Of a stretch of DNA of 64,000 bases, positions 1 to 8,003 are shown piece by piece. Every line of letters begins with the position of its first letter. Positions within the stretch are counted from its first letter, which is position 1. The notes beneath the pieces were generated by a model. The model was not told the DNA's origin, did no database searches, and worked only from the letters and a program-made list of their open reading frames with translations. Source of the DNA: Levilactobacillus yonginensis (GTDB lineage Bacteria > Bacillota > Bacilli > Lactobacillales > Lactobacillaceae); assembly GCF_964065165.1 (NCBI RefSeq), contig NZ_OZ061549.1, positions 372,001-436,000 of the forward strand, written 5' to 3'. Position numbers and translations under genes: made by a program.

Positions 1-305
1 AGACCTTGAAGGATGTTAAGGGTAAGGTTTCTGACGACGAAATCAAGAAGGCTGAAGATGCTCGTGACGCCCTCAAGAAGGCCCAAGAAGCGAACGACCT
101 TGACGACATGAAGTCCAAGAAGGATGATTTGAACAAGATTATCCAAGACTTATCCGTAAAGTTATACCAACAAGCACAAGAAGCACAGCAAGCCGCCGGT
201 AAGGGTGACGGTGCTGATAAAGGTGCTGATGCCAAGGATGCTGGCAAGGACGGCGATACCGTTGACGGTGACTTCCACGAAGTTAACGACGACGATAAGA
301 AGTAA
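1..305 (+). CDS. dnaK: Chaperone DnaK (Hsp70), C-terminal end only
   Basis: The window opens inside this gene; only about the last 100 codons are present and the frame is open from base 1. The visible part is the alpha-helical lid and the disordered tail. It is rich in Lys, Asp, Glu and Gln and then in Gly, Ala and Asp, and ends in an acidic stretch (EVNDDDKK) typical of DnaK C-termini. DnaK is the ATP-dependent cytosolic Hsp70 that works with DnaJ and GrpE. dnaJ follows 123 bp downstream in the same direction, as in the hrcA-grpE-dnaK-dnaJ order of Firmicutes. A strong hairpin terminator separates the two. The apparent TTG start at base 6 is an internal Leu codon. Confidence 0.95.
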   Translation, partial: TLKDVKGKVSDDEIKKAEDARDALKKAQEANDLDDMKSKKDDLNKIIQDLSVKLYQQAQEAQQAAGKGDGADKGADAKDAGKDGDTVDGDFHEVNDDDKK

Positions 306-334
306 TTTCTAGCTCACGGTAGCAAGTGGTAAGC

Positions 335-367
335 AAAAAGTCAGAGTCCGTGGGGCTTTGGCTTTTT
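335..367 (+). terminator. Terminator between dnaK and dnaJ
   Basis: A 15-bp stem with a few G-U pairs (335-349 with 353-367) has a 3-nt loop and ends in a T-run. It lies 30 bp after the dnaK stop. It could end most dnaK transcripts and leave dnaJ dependent on read-through or its own promoter. Confidence 0.8.
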
Positions 368-386
368 GTTTCGAGTATGCTATTCT
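358..386 (+). promoter_or_regulatory. Candidate dnaJ promoter
   Basis: TTGGCT (358-363) and TATTCT (381-386) are separated by 17 bp and overlap the 3' arm of the dnaK terminator, about 40 bp before the dnaJ start. The match to a sigma-A promoter is moderate. No CIRCE or CtsR site is visible here. Confidence 0.35.
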
Positions 387-428
387 TACAAGTAGCGAAA
401 AATATCGGTAAGAATTGGGAGGAAAAAG

Positions 429-1574
429 ATGGCGGAAACGGACTTATATGGCGTATTAGGTGTCGCAAAGGATGCCAGCCAGGATGAAATTAAGAAGGCC
501 TATCGAAAATTATCAAAGAAGTATCATCCAGATTTGAATAAGGCACCGGATGCGGCGGATAAATTTAAAGCCGTTCAGGATGCGTATGACGTTCTGGGGG
601 ATGAACAGAAGCGGGCCAATTATGATCAGTACGGTTCAGCCGATGGCTCCCAAGGTTTCGGTGGCTTCAGCGGTGGTCAACAAGGCGGCTTTGGCGGTTT
701 TGGTGGCGGCGGGGGCTTCGACGACATCTTCAATTCATTCTTTGGTGGTGGCGGTGGCCAACGGAATCCCAACGCACCACGTCCTGGTCGGGACCTTCAG
801 TACCAGATGGATTTGAAGTTTGAAGAGGCCATTTTTGGTAAGAAAACCAAGATCAAATACACGCGTGAATCACAATGCCATACTTGTGGTGGGAATGGTG
901 CTAAACCAGGTACTTCACCAGTTACCTGTCACCAATGTGGTGGTTCTGGGTTCGTGACAACTGAGACGAATACTCCCCTCGGTCGGATGCGTAGCCAACA
1001 GCCATGTCCCGTATGTCACGGAACTGGTAAAGAGATCAAGGAAAAGTGCCCAACCTGTGGCGGTTCTGGTCACGAGGAAGAACGGCATGAAGTTGAGGTT
1101 TCCATTCCAGCTGGTGTGGATGATGGTCAACAAATGCGGTTACAGGGTCAGGGTGAAGCCGGCCAAAATGGTGGTGGCTACGGTGACCTGTTCATTATTT
1201 TCCAAGTTGAACCTAGCAAGGACTTCCGTCGTGATGGTACAGAAATCTACTTTAATCAAGACATTTCCTTTGTTCAAGCTACAATGGGGGATGAAGTCAC
1301 GGTCAAAACCGTGCATGGAGATGTTAAGTTGAAGGTTCCTGCTGGTACACAAGGCGGGACTACTTTCCGTTTGAAGGGTAAGGGGGCACCACGCCTACGT
1401 GGTAACGGTAACGGTGACGAACACGTCACTGTGAAAGTCGTAACCCCTAAGAACCTGAACAAGGGTCAGCGAGATGCACTGCGGGACTTTGCCAAGGCCA
1501 GTGGTGAGACGGTCTCGGGGACTGGAAAAGGAAACTTATTTAACAAAATGCGCGATAAATTTAACGAAAATTAG
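429..1574 (+). CDS. dnaJ: Chaperone DnaJ (Hsp40)
   Basis: Co-chaperone that delivers unfolded clients to DnaK and stimulates its ATPase. The 381-aa product has the full type I layout. There is a J domain at residues 1-70 with the HPD motif at 33-35, then a Gly/Phe-rich linker (about 75-115). A zinc-binding domain follows with four CxxCxGxG repeats ([32 protein letters not shown], about 145-215). Two beta-rich client-binding domains end the protein. Length is normal for the family. The ATG follows a GGGAGGAAAAAG ribosome site. It sits directly after dnaK, and a terminator lies 35 bp after the stop. Confidence 0.98.
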   Translation: MAETDLYGVLGVAKDASQDEIKKAYRKLSKKYHPDLNKAPDAADKFKAVQDAYDVLGDEQKRANYDQYGSADGSQGFGGFSGGQQGGFGGFGGGGGFDDIFNSFFGGGGGQRNPNAPRPGRDLQYQMDLKFEEAIFGKKTKIKYTRESQCHTCGGNGAKPGTSPVTCHQCGGSGFVTTETNTPLGRMRSQQPCPVCHGTGKEIKEKCPTCGGSGHEEERHEVEVSIPAGVDDGQQMRLQGQGEAGQNGGGYGDLFIIFQVEPSKDFRRDGTEIYFNQDISFVQATMGDEVTVKTVHGDVKLKVPAGTQGGTTFRLKGKGAPRLRGNGNGDEHVTVKVVTPKNLNKGQRDALRDFAKASGETVSGTGKGNLFNKMRDKFNEN

Positions 1575-1609
1575 TCGGCGAGTAAAATCGCTGTGATGGC
1601 TAATCTATC

Positions 1610-1641
1610 AAGGCTGCTGAAAATTTTCAGCGGCCTTTTTT
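1610..1641 (+). terminator. dnaJ terminator
   Basis: The hairpin AAGGCTGCTGAAAA / TTTTCAGCGGCCTT with almost no loop is followed by a T-run. It lies 35 bp after the dnaJ stop and closes the chaperone operon. Confidence 0.85.
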
Positions 1642-1714
1642 GTGGCCCAAAATGACTTAGACCCGGTCGAAAAGAAAAGAAAGCTTTAAGGTTGAGTAGT
1701 GTTGTTTGCAATCC

Positions 1715-1733
1715 GGTTTTCACAATGATAACC
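1715..1733 (+). promoter_or_regulatory. Inverted repeat in the presumed dlt promoter region
   Basis: GGTTTTC and GATAACC flank a 5-bp spacer (ACAAT), with 6 of 7 positions complementary. It lies in the AT-rich stretch between the dnaJ terminator and the structured dlt leader, where the promoter must be. It could be an operator; the exact -35 and -10 boxes are ambiguous. Confidence 0.3.
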
Positions 1734-1743
1734 TCAAAATATA

Positions 1744-1856
1744 AGGAGCGTAGCTGGGGCTACGATTACTCCTCACCTGGTCAGAAGGATTCGTCGGGGA
1801 AAGTCCCTTCTGAGCAGGGGCGAACGGACGTCGGTTTTGGGGACGAATCAACCGAC
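1744..1856 (+). ncRNA. Structured 5' leader of the dlt operon
   Basis: Three consecutive hairpins precede dltX. The first is 1744-1773, with GGAG/CTCC outside and CGTAGC/GCTACG inside. The second is 1781-1813, an 8-bp stem TCAGAAGG/CCTTCTGA. The third is 1830-1856, a 7-bp stem GTCGGTT/AACCGAC. GATTCGTC (1788-1795, at the foot of loop 2) is an exact complement of GACGAATC (1842-1849) in loop 3, so a kissing-loop or an alternative pairing is possible. The dltX ribosome site follows 9 bp after the last hairpin. I do not recognise a named riboswitch class. Confidence 0.55.
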
Positions 1857-1877
1857 AAAACTTTGGGGGTGAATTTC

Positions 1878-2027
1878 ATGAGAGCAAAGTGGCTGGCATT
1901 ATGGCATCAGCCAGTAATCGCGTTCATTGGCTGGACGGCATTCTACTTTGTGATTTTGATGGCATTAGTATATTTATACGGCTACAGCGGATTAAACAAC
2001 TCGACGTTTATTTACAACGAGTTCTAG
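1878..2027 (+). CDS. dltX: DltX, small D-alanylation membrane protein
   Basis: A 49-aa product that starts the dlt operon. It has one transmembrane segment (about residues 13-36) and ends in FIYNEF, the aromatic-acidic C-terminal motif typical of DltX. In this system DltX has been proposed to relay D-alanine between DltC/DltB and teichoic acid at the membrane face. The ATG at 1878 was chosen because a GGGGGTG ribosome site lies just upstream and the length fits DltX. An upstream in-frame extension to 1692 would run through the structured leader and is not credible. Confidence 0.88.
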   Translation: MRAKWLALWHQPVIAFIGWTAFYFVILMALVYLYGYSGLNNSTFIYNEF

Positions 2028-2082
2028 TTGAGGGGTCAACGACCGCATGATTAAGCCGGATAGCCTTTGGGGGGGATAGAGA

Positions 2083-3612
2083 ATGATTGAAAACATGATC
2101 AAAGTAATTGATCAGGTTGCTCAAAGCGATCCGGAACGGATCGCGTATGATTATTTAGGACAGACGAATACGTATGGTGACTTAAAACAGCGTTCGGATG
2201 CCTTAGCAGCACATTTAGATGAAATGGAATTACCACGAGAATCACCAGTCTTGGTGTATGGTGGTCAGACGTTTGACATGATGGCGACGTTCTTGGGAAT
2301 TGTGAAGAGTGGTCACGCCTACGTGCCCATTGATACGCATTCACCAGTGGAACGAATCGTCACAATTAATGAGATTGCCAAACCTGTGGCAGCCATTGCA
2401 GTCAGTCCACTGCCAACGGCACTAACGGGTACGCCGGTGATCGCTACTGACGAGTTGGGTCAGATTTTTGATCACACTGTGTCGAATTACCAAGTGACCC
2501 ATGAAGTGACGGGGGATGAGACCTACTACATCATCTTTACGTCAGGAACAACCGGAAAGCCTAAAGGGGTTCAAATTTCACACGCCAACTTATTAAGTTA
2601 TGTGAACTGGATGCTGAGTTCGGACTTCACGTTACCAGAGACACCTAGAACGTTGTCTCAGGCGCCTTACTCGTTTGACCTATCCGTGATGGACTGGGGA
2701 CCAACGTTGGCTGCGGGGGGCACGCTAGTTGCCTTACCGAAGACGGTAACGGATAACTTCAGGGAATTATTTACGACATTGCCTAAGATGGCCCTGAACG
2801 TTTGGGTCTCAACGCCATCGTTCGTGGATATTTGTCTGATGGAACCCACGTTTAGTGAGGAGCGGTATCCTAACTTGACCCGGTTCTTATTCTGTGGTGA
2901 AGAGTTAACCCACGCCACTGCCCAGATGCTCCGGCAACGGTTCCCACACGCCCGCATCTTTAACACGTATGGCCCAACGGAGACAACCGTGGCGGTCACC
3001 CAAGTTGAAATCACCGATAAAATCTTAGCAGATTACCCACGACTGCCGATTGGCTATGCCAAGGCTGACACTGAGATGTTGGTCGTTGATGAACAACTCC
3101 ATCCAGTGGCTGCTGGTGTTGAAGGTGAGATTTTGATTTGTGGTCCATCCATGTCCAAGGGCTACTTGAACAATCCAGACAAGACGGAAAAAGCGTTCTT
3201 GGACGTTGATGGTTGGCGTGTTTATCGTTCTGGTGACTTGGGTGTTCAGCTGGACAATGGTCTGGTCATGTATCGGGGTCGAACCGACTTTCAAATTAAG
3301 CTTCACGGGTACCGCATCGAACTGGAAGAGGTCAATCATTACCTGTCTCAGGAAGACCATATTCAGGTCGGTGTGGCGGTACCTCGCTACGATCGGAATC
3401 ATAAGGTCAGCCAATTGATTGCCTGGGTGGTGCCTCAAGTGCACGACTTTGCCAGTGAACTGGATCTGACGAAAGCAATTAAAGACAATTTACAAGGCGG
3501 AGATATGATGGAATACATGATCCCACAACGCTTCGTTTATAAAGATAGCCTACCGATGACCCCCAACGGCAAGGTCGATATTAAATCTATCATTGCCGAG
3601 GTCAATCACTAA
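2083..3612 (+). CDS. dltA: D-alanine--D-alanyl carrier protein ligase DltA
   Basis: Cytosolic adenylating enzyme that activates D-alanine with ATP and loads it on the phosphopantetheine of DltC. The 509-aa protein shows the ANL-superfamily motifs in order: the P-loop FTSGTTGKPKG near residue 152, NTYGPTE near 300, YRSGDLG near 385, and the C-terminal catalytic lysine segment PNGKVD near 496. Length is standard for DltA. A GGGGGGAT ribosome site precedes the ATG. The stop overlaps the dltB start (TAATG), indicating translational coupling. Confidence 0.97.
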   Translation: MIENMIKVIDQVAQSDPERIAYDYLGQTNTYGDLKQRSDALAAHLDEMELPRESPVLVYGGQTFDMMATFLGIVKSGHAYVPIDTHSPVERIVTINEIAKPVAAIAVSPLPTALTGTPVIATDELGQIFDHTVSNYQVTHEVTGDETYYIIFTSGTTGKPKGVQISHANLLSYVNWMLSSDFTLPETPRTLSQAPYSFDLSVMDWGPTLAAGGTLVALPKTVTDNFRELFTTLPKMALNVWVSTPSFVDICLMEPTFSEERYPNLTRFLFCGEELTHATAQMLRQRFPHARIFNTYGPTETTVAVTQVEITDKILADYPRLPIGYAKADTEMLVVDEQLHPVAAGVEGEILICGPSMSKGYLNNPDKTEKAFLDVDGWRVYRSGDLGVQLDNGLVMYRGRTDFQIKLHGYRIELEEVNHYLSQEDHIQVGVAVPRYDRNHKVSQLIAWVVPQVHDFASELDLTKAIKDNLQGGDMMEYMIPQRFVYKDSLPMTPNGKVDIKSIIAEVNH

Positions 3613-4820
3613 TGCTGTCATTTGAACCATACGGTAACCCAACGTATTTTGCCCTGTTGGGGGTGGCACTGTTGCCACTAATGATTGGTCTTCTATACGG
3701 CAAGCGGTCACGTTTGTACGAAACACTGATTTCAATCTTCTTCCTGGTCCTGACCTTTGGTGGTCCTAAGTGGACCCAAGGGGTAGCCTTGATTATCTAC
3801 ATTTTGTACGAAGTGGCGCTCACCTGGGGGTATGCCATTTACCGAAGACATAAGAATTCGGGGCCGTTCTTCTACGTCATGGTGATTTTGGCCATTCTGC
3901 CGTTAACCATTGTTAAGGTGACACCGGCAGTTGAAAATGGTCAGTCGTCCCTGATTGGTTTCTTGGGTGTCAGTTATTTAACGTTTAGAGCCGTGCAGAC
4001 CATGATGGAAACACGGGATGGAACGTTAAAAGACTACAACATCATGACATTTTTACAATTTATGCTGTTCTTCCCAACCATTTCTTCCGGACCAATTGAC
4101 CGTTATCGACGGTTTGAAGCCGACTATCGGTCAGTACCAGACCGGGAGAAATATCTGGGAATGGTGCAAAAAGGGATCCGTTATATCTTTGTAGGATTCC
4201 TGTACAAGTTCATTCTGGCTTACTACTTCGGAACAATGTTGATGCCGAAGTTACAGCTGATGGCAATGAATTCACGAGGTGGGTTCTTGGACATGTCATG
4301 GCCGGTAATCGGCTACATGTACTGTTACAGTGCGGACTTGTTCTTTGACTTCGCTGGGTATTCACTGTTTGCGGTGGGGACGTCCTACATTATGGGGATT
4401 GAGACACCAATGAACTTTAATCAACCTTGGCGTTCACCAAACATCAAGGATTTCTGGAATCGTTGGCACATCACGTTGTCATTCTGGTTCCGTGACTTTA
4501 TCTACATGCGACTGGTTTTCTGGTTCATGAAGCATAAGGTCTTCAAGAAACCAACGACCACAGCCAACGTGACTTACATTATCAACATGTTAGTCATGGG
4601 GTTCTGGCACGGGGTAACTTGGTACTACATCACCTACGGCCTGTTTCATGGGGTGGCTTTGGTGGTGAATGACACCTGGCTCCGGTACAAAAAGAAGCAC
4701 CGGGCGAGCGTGCCACACAACCGCTTTACGCAGTGGTTTGCCATCTTCCTGACGGCAAACATGGTCTGCTTCAGTTTCCTGATTTTCTCAGGATTACTGG
4801 ATAAGTTATGGTTCCAATAA
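3612..4820 (+). CDS. dltB: MBOAT-family D-alanyl transfer protein DltB
   Basis: Polytopic membrane O-acyltransferase that moves the D-alanyl group from DltC across the membrane. The 402-aa product has many hydrophobic segments and the MBOAT signature GFWHG with its conserved His near residue 332, followed by a second FHG near 345. It overlaps dltA by 1 nt. A 36-bp gap with a GGGGGAAATT ribosome site separates it from dltC. Confidence 0.96.
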   Translation: MLSFEPYGNPTYFALLGVALLPLMIGLLYGKRSRLYETLISIFFLVLTFGGPKWTQGVALIIYILYEVALTWGYAIYRRHKNSGPFFYVMVILAILPLTIVKVTPAVENGQSSLIGFLGVSYLTFRAVQTMMETRDGTLKDYNIMTFLQFMLFFPTISSGPIDRYRRFEADYRSVPDREKYLGMVQKGIRYIFVGFLYKFILAYYFGTMLMPKLQLMAMNSRGGFLDMSWPVIGYMYCYSADLFFDFAGYSLFAVGTSYIMGIETPMNFNQPWRSPNIKDFWNRWHITLSFWFRDFIYMRLVFWFMKHKVFKKPTTTANVTYIINMLVMGFWHGVTWYYITYGLFHGVALVVNDTWLRYKKKHRASVPHNRFTQWFAIFLTANMVCFSFLIFSGLLDKLWFQ

Positions 4821-4856
4821 AACTCAGGTTTAAATTTCATATAGGGGGAAATTAAA

Positions 4857-5090
4857 ATGGATATCAAAGCAACGGTTTTAGCAATTTTAAGTGACTTAAC
4901 GGGGAACGATGTTAGTGGCGCAATGGACGACAACCTGTTTGACAGTGGGTTAATGGACTCCATGGGTTCAGTTCAACTGTTATTACAATTACAAAGTGAA
5001 TTAGGGGTTAACGTGCCAGTTTCTGAATTTGAGCGGTCAGAGTGGGACACGCCCAACAAAATTGTTGCGAAAGTCGAAAGCCTGGCTTAG
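4857..5090 (+). CDS. dltC: D-alanyl carrier protein DltC
   Basis: A 77-aa acyl-carrier-type protein. Ser35 in the motif LMDSMGS is the expected 4'-phosphopantetheine site that holds D-alanine as a thioester. It is the substrate of DltA and the partner of DltB. Size and four-helix pattern fit the family. dltD starts 3 bp after its stop. Confidence 0.96.
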   Translation: MDIKATVLAILSDLTGNDVSGAMDDNLFDSGLMDSMGSVQLLLQLQSELGVNVPVSEFERSEWDTPNKIVAKVESLA

Positions 5091-5093
5091 CCA

Positions 5094-6383
5094 ATGGCAA
5101 AGCGACTTCTACGGATCTTTGGTCCGTTAATTCTCGCGGCTGTTCTTGTTTTTGCGGTACTGGCGATGCCAGTCAAGTTAGGTTTTAGTCACGTTAGCAA
5201 GTCGCACGAGCGACAGGCAGCGGTTTCGCTGTCGCCCAACGTTCTGCGGGGGAAGCACATTAAAGAGGAAGCCTTGAAGGATGGATTTGTGCCATTCTTT
5301 GGGTCCTCTGAATGGTCCCGATTTGATCCCATGCACCCTTCGGTCCTAGCACAGAAATATCACCGGGATTACCGGCCATTTCTATTAGGTGCCCGGGGCT
5401 CACAATCTTTGACGCAGTACTTCGTGATGCAAAACATCCAAGGCCAATTGCGGAATAAGAAAGCAGTCTTTGTGATTTCGCCACAATGGTTTGTGAAGGG
5501 CGGAACGCGGAAGGATGCCTTTGGGTTCTACTACTCACAATTGCAGACGGCGGAGTGGTTGACGCATTTCCGGAGTGATGCAATTGATCAATATGCGGCC
5601 CAACGGTTGCTGCAGATGCCTGCTGCCCAATCAGATCATTTTATTTACGCGGCGCTCCAACGGGTTGCTAGTGGGAAGAAGTTAACGGATTACCAGCGCT
5701 TCTACCTGCAGACGCGGAAGAATATGCTGACGCAAGAAGATCAATTCTTCTCCGGCATTGACTTGCCATCGCAAAACTTGAACAAGGTTAACCAGCAAGC
5801 CAAGAAGTTACCCACTCATTACTCATACTCGGCGCTGGATGCCTTGGGAGGCCGGTTAGGGAAAGCGGCAACGAATGATAACCGGTTCGGTATTAGTAAC
5901 AAATTTTACCATCAAGGTTTGAAGAAAGAATTAAAGCACGGGAAGCTGAAAGGCTTCCAAAAGAATCTGTCTTACACGAAGTCACCAGAATTTGCGGACT
6001 TCCAACTGTGCTTGGATCAGTTTGCCCGTCTGAATACCAACGTGTTGTTTATTATTCCGCCAGTCAATGCTAAGTGGCAGAAGTACACGGGGCTTTCGGC
6101 AAGCATGCTCAAGCAGTTTGATGAAAAGATTCATTACCAACTTCAGTCGCAAGGGTTTAACAACATTGTCGACTTGAGTGACAAGGGGAACGTGCCGTAC
6201 TTTATGACTGACACGATTCACTTGGGCTGGCGCGGTTGGCTGGCCGTCGATCAACGGGTCAACCCGTTCTTGACGAAGCAGCAGGAACAACCAAAATACA
6301 GCATCAACGACAAGTTCTACTCGAAGAAGTGGCAACAGTTGGCCCCATCGGATTTAAAGCAGTATGAAAATGAAGCAAAATAA
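5094..6383 (+). CDS. dltD: D-alanyl transfer protein DltD
   Basis: Membrane-anchored extracellular SGNH-like enzyme of the D-alanylation pathway. The 429-aa product has one N-terminal transmembrane anchor (about residues 7-28). A nucleophile motif GSSEW lies near 70-74, and a C-terminal Asp-His pair lies in DTIHLGWRGW near 373-382, which together form the catalytic triad known for DltD. It is the last gene of the operon. The terminator stem that should close the operon begins at its stop codon but is split by an IS element. Confidence 0.96.
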   Translation: MAKRLLRIFGPLILAAVLVFAVLAMPVKLGFSHVSKSHERQAAVSLSPNVLRGKHIKEEALKDGFVPFFGSSEWSRFDPMHPSVLAQKYHRDYRPFLLGARGSQSLTQYFVMQNIQGQLRNKKAVFVISPQWFVKGGTRKDAFGFYYSQLQTAEWLTHFRSDAIDQYAAQRLLQMPAAQSDHFIYAALQRVASGKKLTDYQRFYLQTRKNMLTQEDQFFSGIDLPSQNLNKVNQQAKKLPTHYSYSALDALGGRLGKAATNDNRFGISNKFYHQGLKKELKHGKLKGFQKNLSYTKSPEFADFQLCLDQFARLNTNVLFIIPPVNAKWQKYTGLSASMLKQFDEKIHYQLQSQGFNNIVDLSDKGNVPYFMTDTIHLGWRGWLAVDQRVNPFLTKQQEQPKYSINDKFYSKKWQQLAPSDLKQYENEAK

Positions 6384-6397
6384 AAAATGGTCTCCAA

Positions 6398-6422
6398 TGA
6401 AGTGAACCCTTAAAGTTGGACA
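6398..6422. repeat. IS3 element, inverted repeat at the orfB end
   Basis: A 25-bp terminal repeat, TGAAGTGAACCC-TTAAAG-TTGGACA, matches the other end at 22 of 25 positions. Confidence 0.9.
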
Positions 6423-6428
6423 CAGAAT

Positions 6429-7310
6429 TTACGCTGCCTTCTGGATGGCGAGTTCCCGGTATTTTTCCGGGGACTTGCCATCCAGTTTTGTTTTGATCCG
6501 ACGTTTATTGTAAAAGTTAATCCAGTCAGTCATAGCTTGAGTCAAGTCTTCCTTGTTCTCAAAATGCTCATCCATAACTTCGACCTTCATGATGTGGAAG
6601 AATGATTCAACTGCCGCATTATCTAGACAAGTTGCTTTGCGTGACATGCTTTGAAATACGCGATGTTCTTTGAGTGTTTCTCGCCAGAATTTATGTTGAT
6701 ACTGGAATCCCTGATCCGTGTGGACTGTTGTTCGATAACCTAACTTTGGCAGTCCTTCCAATGCTTCTCTAAGCGGCTTTAGGGCAAATTCTACTGTTGG
6801 ATGGTCACTGATGTTGAAGGCTAAGACTTCGCCTGAGAAGAGGTCAATCACTGGTTCTAAATAGACCCGTTCACTTTGGCTCATACCACCGTATCGAAAT
6901 TCACTGACATCTGTAACGAGTTTTTGATAGGGTCGGTCCGTTTTGAATCGTCGGTTCAACCGATTAGGCGCAATTTTACCAACGGATCCTTTGTATGAAT
7001 TATATTTACGTTTTTGCCGATTGTACGCTAAACAAAGCCAATCATGCTCATGCATTAGACGCAAGACTCGTTTATGATTCACCGTGAATCCATGCTCCTG
7101 TAAAGCTTTAGTTAGTCGCCGGTAACCATACTTCTTGGTGTACTTAGAATCTTCCTGCCGGATCTCATCGATTGCCTGAATGATTGGAGAATCATCCAGC
7201 TTTTCACGCTGACGATGTGAGCGTGCGTAATAATACGTACTTCTTGGTACTTTGACGACCTTGAGTAGGAGCTTGATGGGCACTTGAAAGACCTGCCTTA
7301 ACTCGGTCAC
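6429..7310 (-). CDS. IS3-family transposase OrfB (DDE catalytic part)
   Basis: A 293-aa integrase-core protein. Catalytic residues are visible as Asp in VTDVSEF, Asp in VHTDQGFQ and Glu in DNAAVESFF, spaced as in the DDE/rve domain. An N-terminal HTH_21-like segment precedes it (around RSTYYYARSHRQ), and the IS3-typical ending KLDGKSPEKYR is present. The GTG start overlaps the orfA stop by 1 nt (TAGTG). The product is probably also made as an OrfAB fusion by frameshifting at 7361-7367, because this frame is open back to that site. Confidence 0.95.
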   Translation of the reverse strand: MTELRQVFQVPIKLLLKVVKVPRSTYYYARSHRQREKLDDSPIIQAIDEIRQEDSKYTKKYGYRRLTKALQEHGFTVNHKRVLRLMHEHDWLCLAYNRQKRKYNSYKGSVGKIAPNRLNRRFKTDRPYQKLVTDVSEFRYGGMSQSERVYLEPVIDLFSGEVLAFNISDHPTVEFALKPLREALEGLPKLGYRTTVHTDQGFQYQHKFWRETLKEHRVFQSMSRKATCLDNAAVESFFHIMKVEVMDEHFENKEDLTQAMTDWINFYNKRRIKTKLDGKSPEKYRELAIQKAA

Positions 7311-7840
7311 TATTTGCGAGATTTCTTGTCTGCTGACTTCTTCTGAGCTAAGGCATCGAGTTTTTTTAGGTATTCATTCTCAATCTTTAACATCAAGTTT
7401 TCTTGTTTTAATTGCTTCAATTCATCGGCGGTACTGGAGTTATTGCGACTCTTTGAAGGCTTCGTTTGCTTATGTTTAGCCATGATTTTAGGCTTTCCTC
7501 GCTTCCGTTCAAGGCCAGCGATTCCTTGCTCCTCAAAGCGCTTCTCCCATTGCCAGATGGTGCTTGGCGAAGATAGATTGAAGTGCAGAGCCGTTACCGG
7601 AAGCGAGGCCTGATGTTGTTTTCTCCAGTTTAATACATCAACCTTGAACTGACTAGAATATTCTGGCTTCTGATCCTTCAGCTTCAATCCAGCTATACCG
7701 TATTTCTGGAAGCGACTAACCCAAAGAAGGATAGTTTCTTCCTTGCTGATACCATGTTTTCTGGCCAATGAGGTTGATCCAACTCCACTCAAATATTCAG
7801 TGACGACCTTAATTCTAAAATCTAAATCAAACTTAACCAT
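7310..7840 (-). CDS. IS3-family transposase OrfA (DNA-binding part)
   Basis: A 176-aa protein with two helix-turn-helix-like modules (around residues 5-55 and 65-115) and a coiled coil near the C-terminus ([20 protein letters not shown]). This is the IS150-type OrfA layout that binds IS ends. I chose the ATG at 7840, which is preceded by GGGGG; a longer frame to 7873 would start inside the terminal inverted repeat. That ribosome site is buried in a hairpin formed only by transcripts that enter from outside the element. Confidence 0.92.
   Translation of the reverse strand: MVKFDLDFRIKVVTEYLSGVGSTSLARKHGISKEETILLWVSRFQKYGIAGLKLKDQKPEYSSQFKVDVLNWRKQHQASLPVTALHFNLSSPSTIWQWEKRFEEQGIAGLERKRGKPKIMAKHKQTKPSKSRNNSSTADELKQLKQENLMLKIENEYLKKLDALAQKKSADKKSRK
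7361..7367 (-). other. Frameshift site (A7) of the IS3 element
   Basis: On the minus strand the orfA codons read CTA AAA AAA CTC, giving the heptamer A-AAA-AAA. A -1 slip here enters the orfB frame, which has no stop between this site and the orfB GTG at 7310. It therefore gives a continuous OrfAB transposase, as known for IS3-family elements. Confidence 0.75.
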
Positions 7841-7847
7841 AGTAAAA

Positions 7848-7882
7848 CCCCCAAGGTTGGACTTTCTGTCCAACCTTGGGGG
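7848..7882 (-). promoter_or_regulatory. RBS-sequestering hairpin at the IS end
   Basis: A perfect 15-bp stem (7868-7882 with 7848-7862) has a 5-nt loop. It spans part of the terminal repeat, and its 3' arm contains the GGGGG ribosome site of orfA. RNA started outside the IS would fold and hide the site, while RNA started inside would lack the 5' arm. This is a known self-protection scheme of several IS families; its use here is inferred. Confidence 0.6.
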
Positions 7883-7891
7883 TTCACTTCA
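7867..7891. repeat. IS3 element, inverted repeat at the orfA end
   Basis: A 25-bp terminal repeat, read inwards on the minus strand as TGAAGTGAACCC-CCAAGG-TTGGACA. The copy CAA of the target duplication follows it at 7892-7894. Confidence 0.9.
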
Positions 7892-8003
7892 CAATCGCAA
7901 GGTTGGAGACCATTTTTATTGATGGTGATAAAAAATCGCTATTCCCAAGTATAAGGAATAACGACCGTTGTCTTTAAAAATAATGGTCAAAAATAGCGAA
8001 AGA

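Larger units (their letters stand above)
6398..7891 (-). mobile_element. IS3-family insertion sequence (IS150-like), 1494 bp
   Basis: The element is bounded by imperfect 25-bp inverted repeats (6398-6422 and 7867-7891, 3 mismatches) that begin TGAAGTGAACCC. It is flanked by the direct repeat CAA (6395-6397 and 7892-7894), a 3-bp target duplication normal for IS3-family elements. It carries overlapping orfA and orfB on the minus strand. A -1 frameshift heptamer lies near the end of orfA. Both frames are intact, so it may be active. Confidence 0.95.
6383..7917 (+). terminator. dltD terminator split by an IS element
   Basis: The 5' arm AAAAATGGTCTCCAA (6383-6397) and the 3' arm TTGGAGACCATTTTT (7903-7917) are exact complements. 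Removing the IS and one CAA copy restores a 15-bp hairpin with an 8-nt loop (TCGCAAGG). It begins in the dltD stop codon and ends in a T-run, so it would be a bidirectional intrinsic terminator. In the present sequence the arms are about 1.5 kb apart, so termination is probably weakened. Confidence 0.85.

Noticed and set aside
1692..1877. A 62-residue N-terminal extension of DltX
   Set aside because: It would cover the structured leader, and DltX proteins are about 50 aa.
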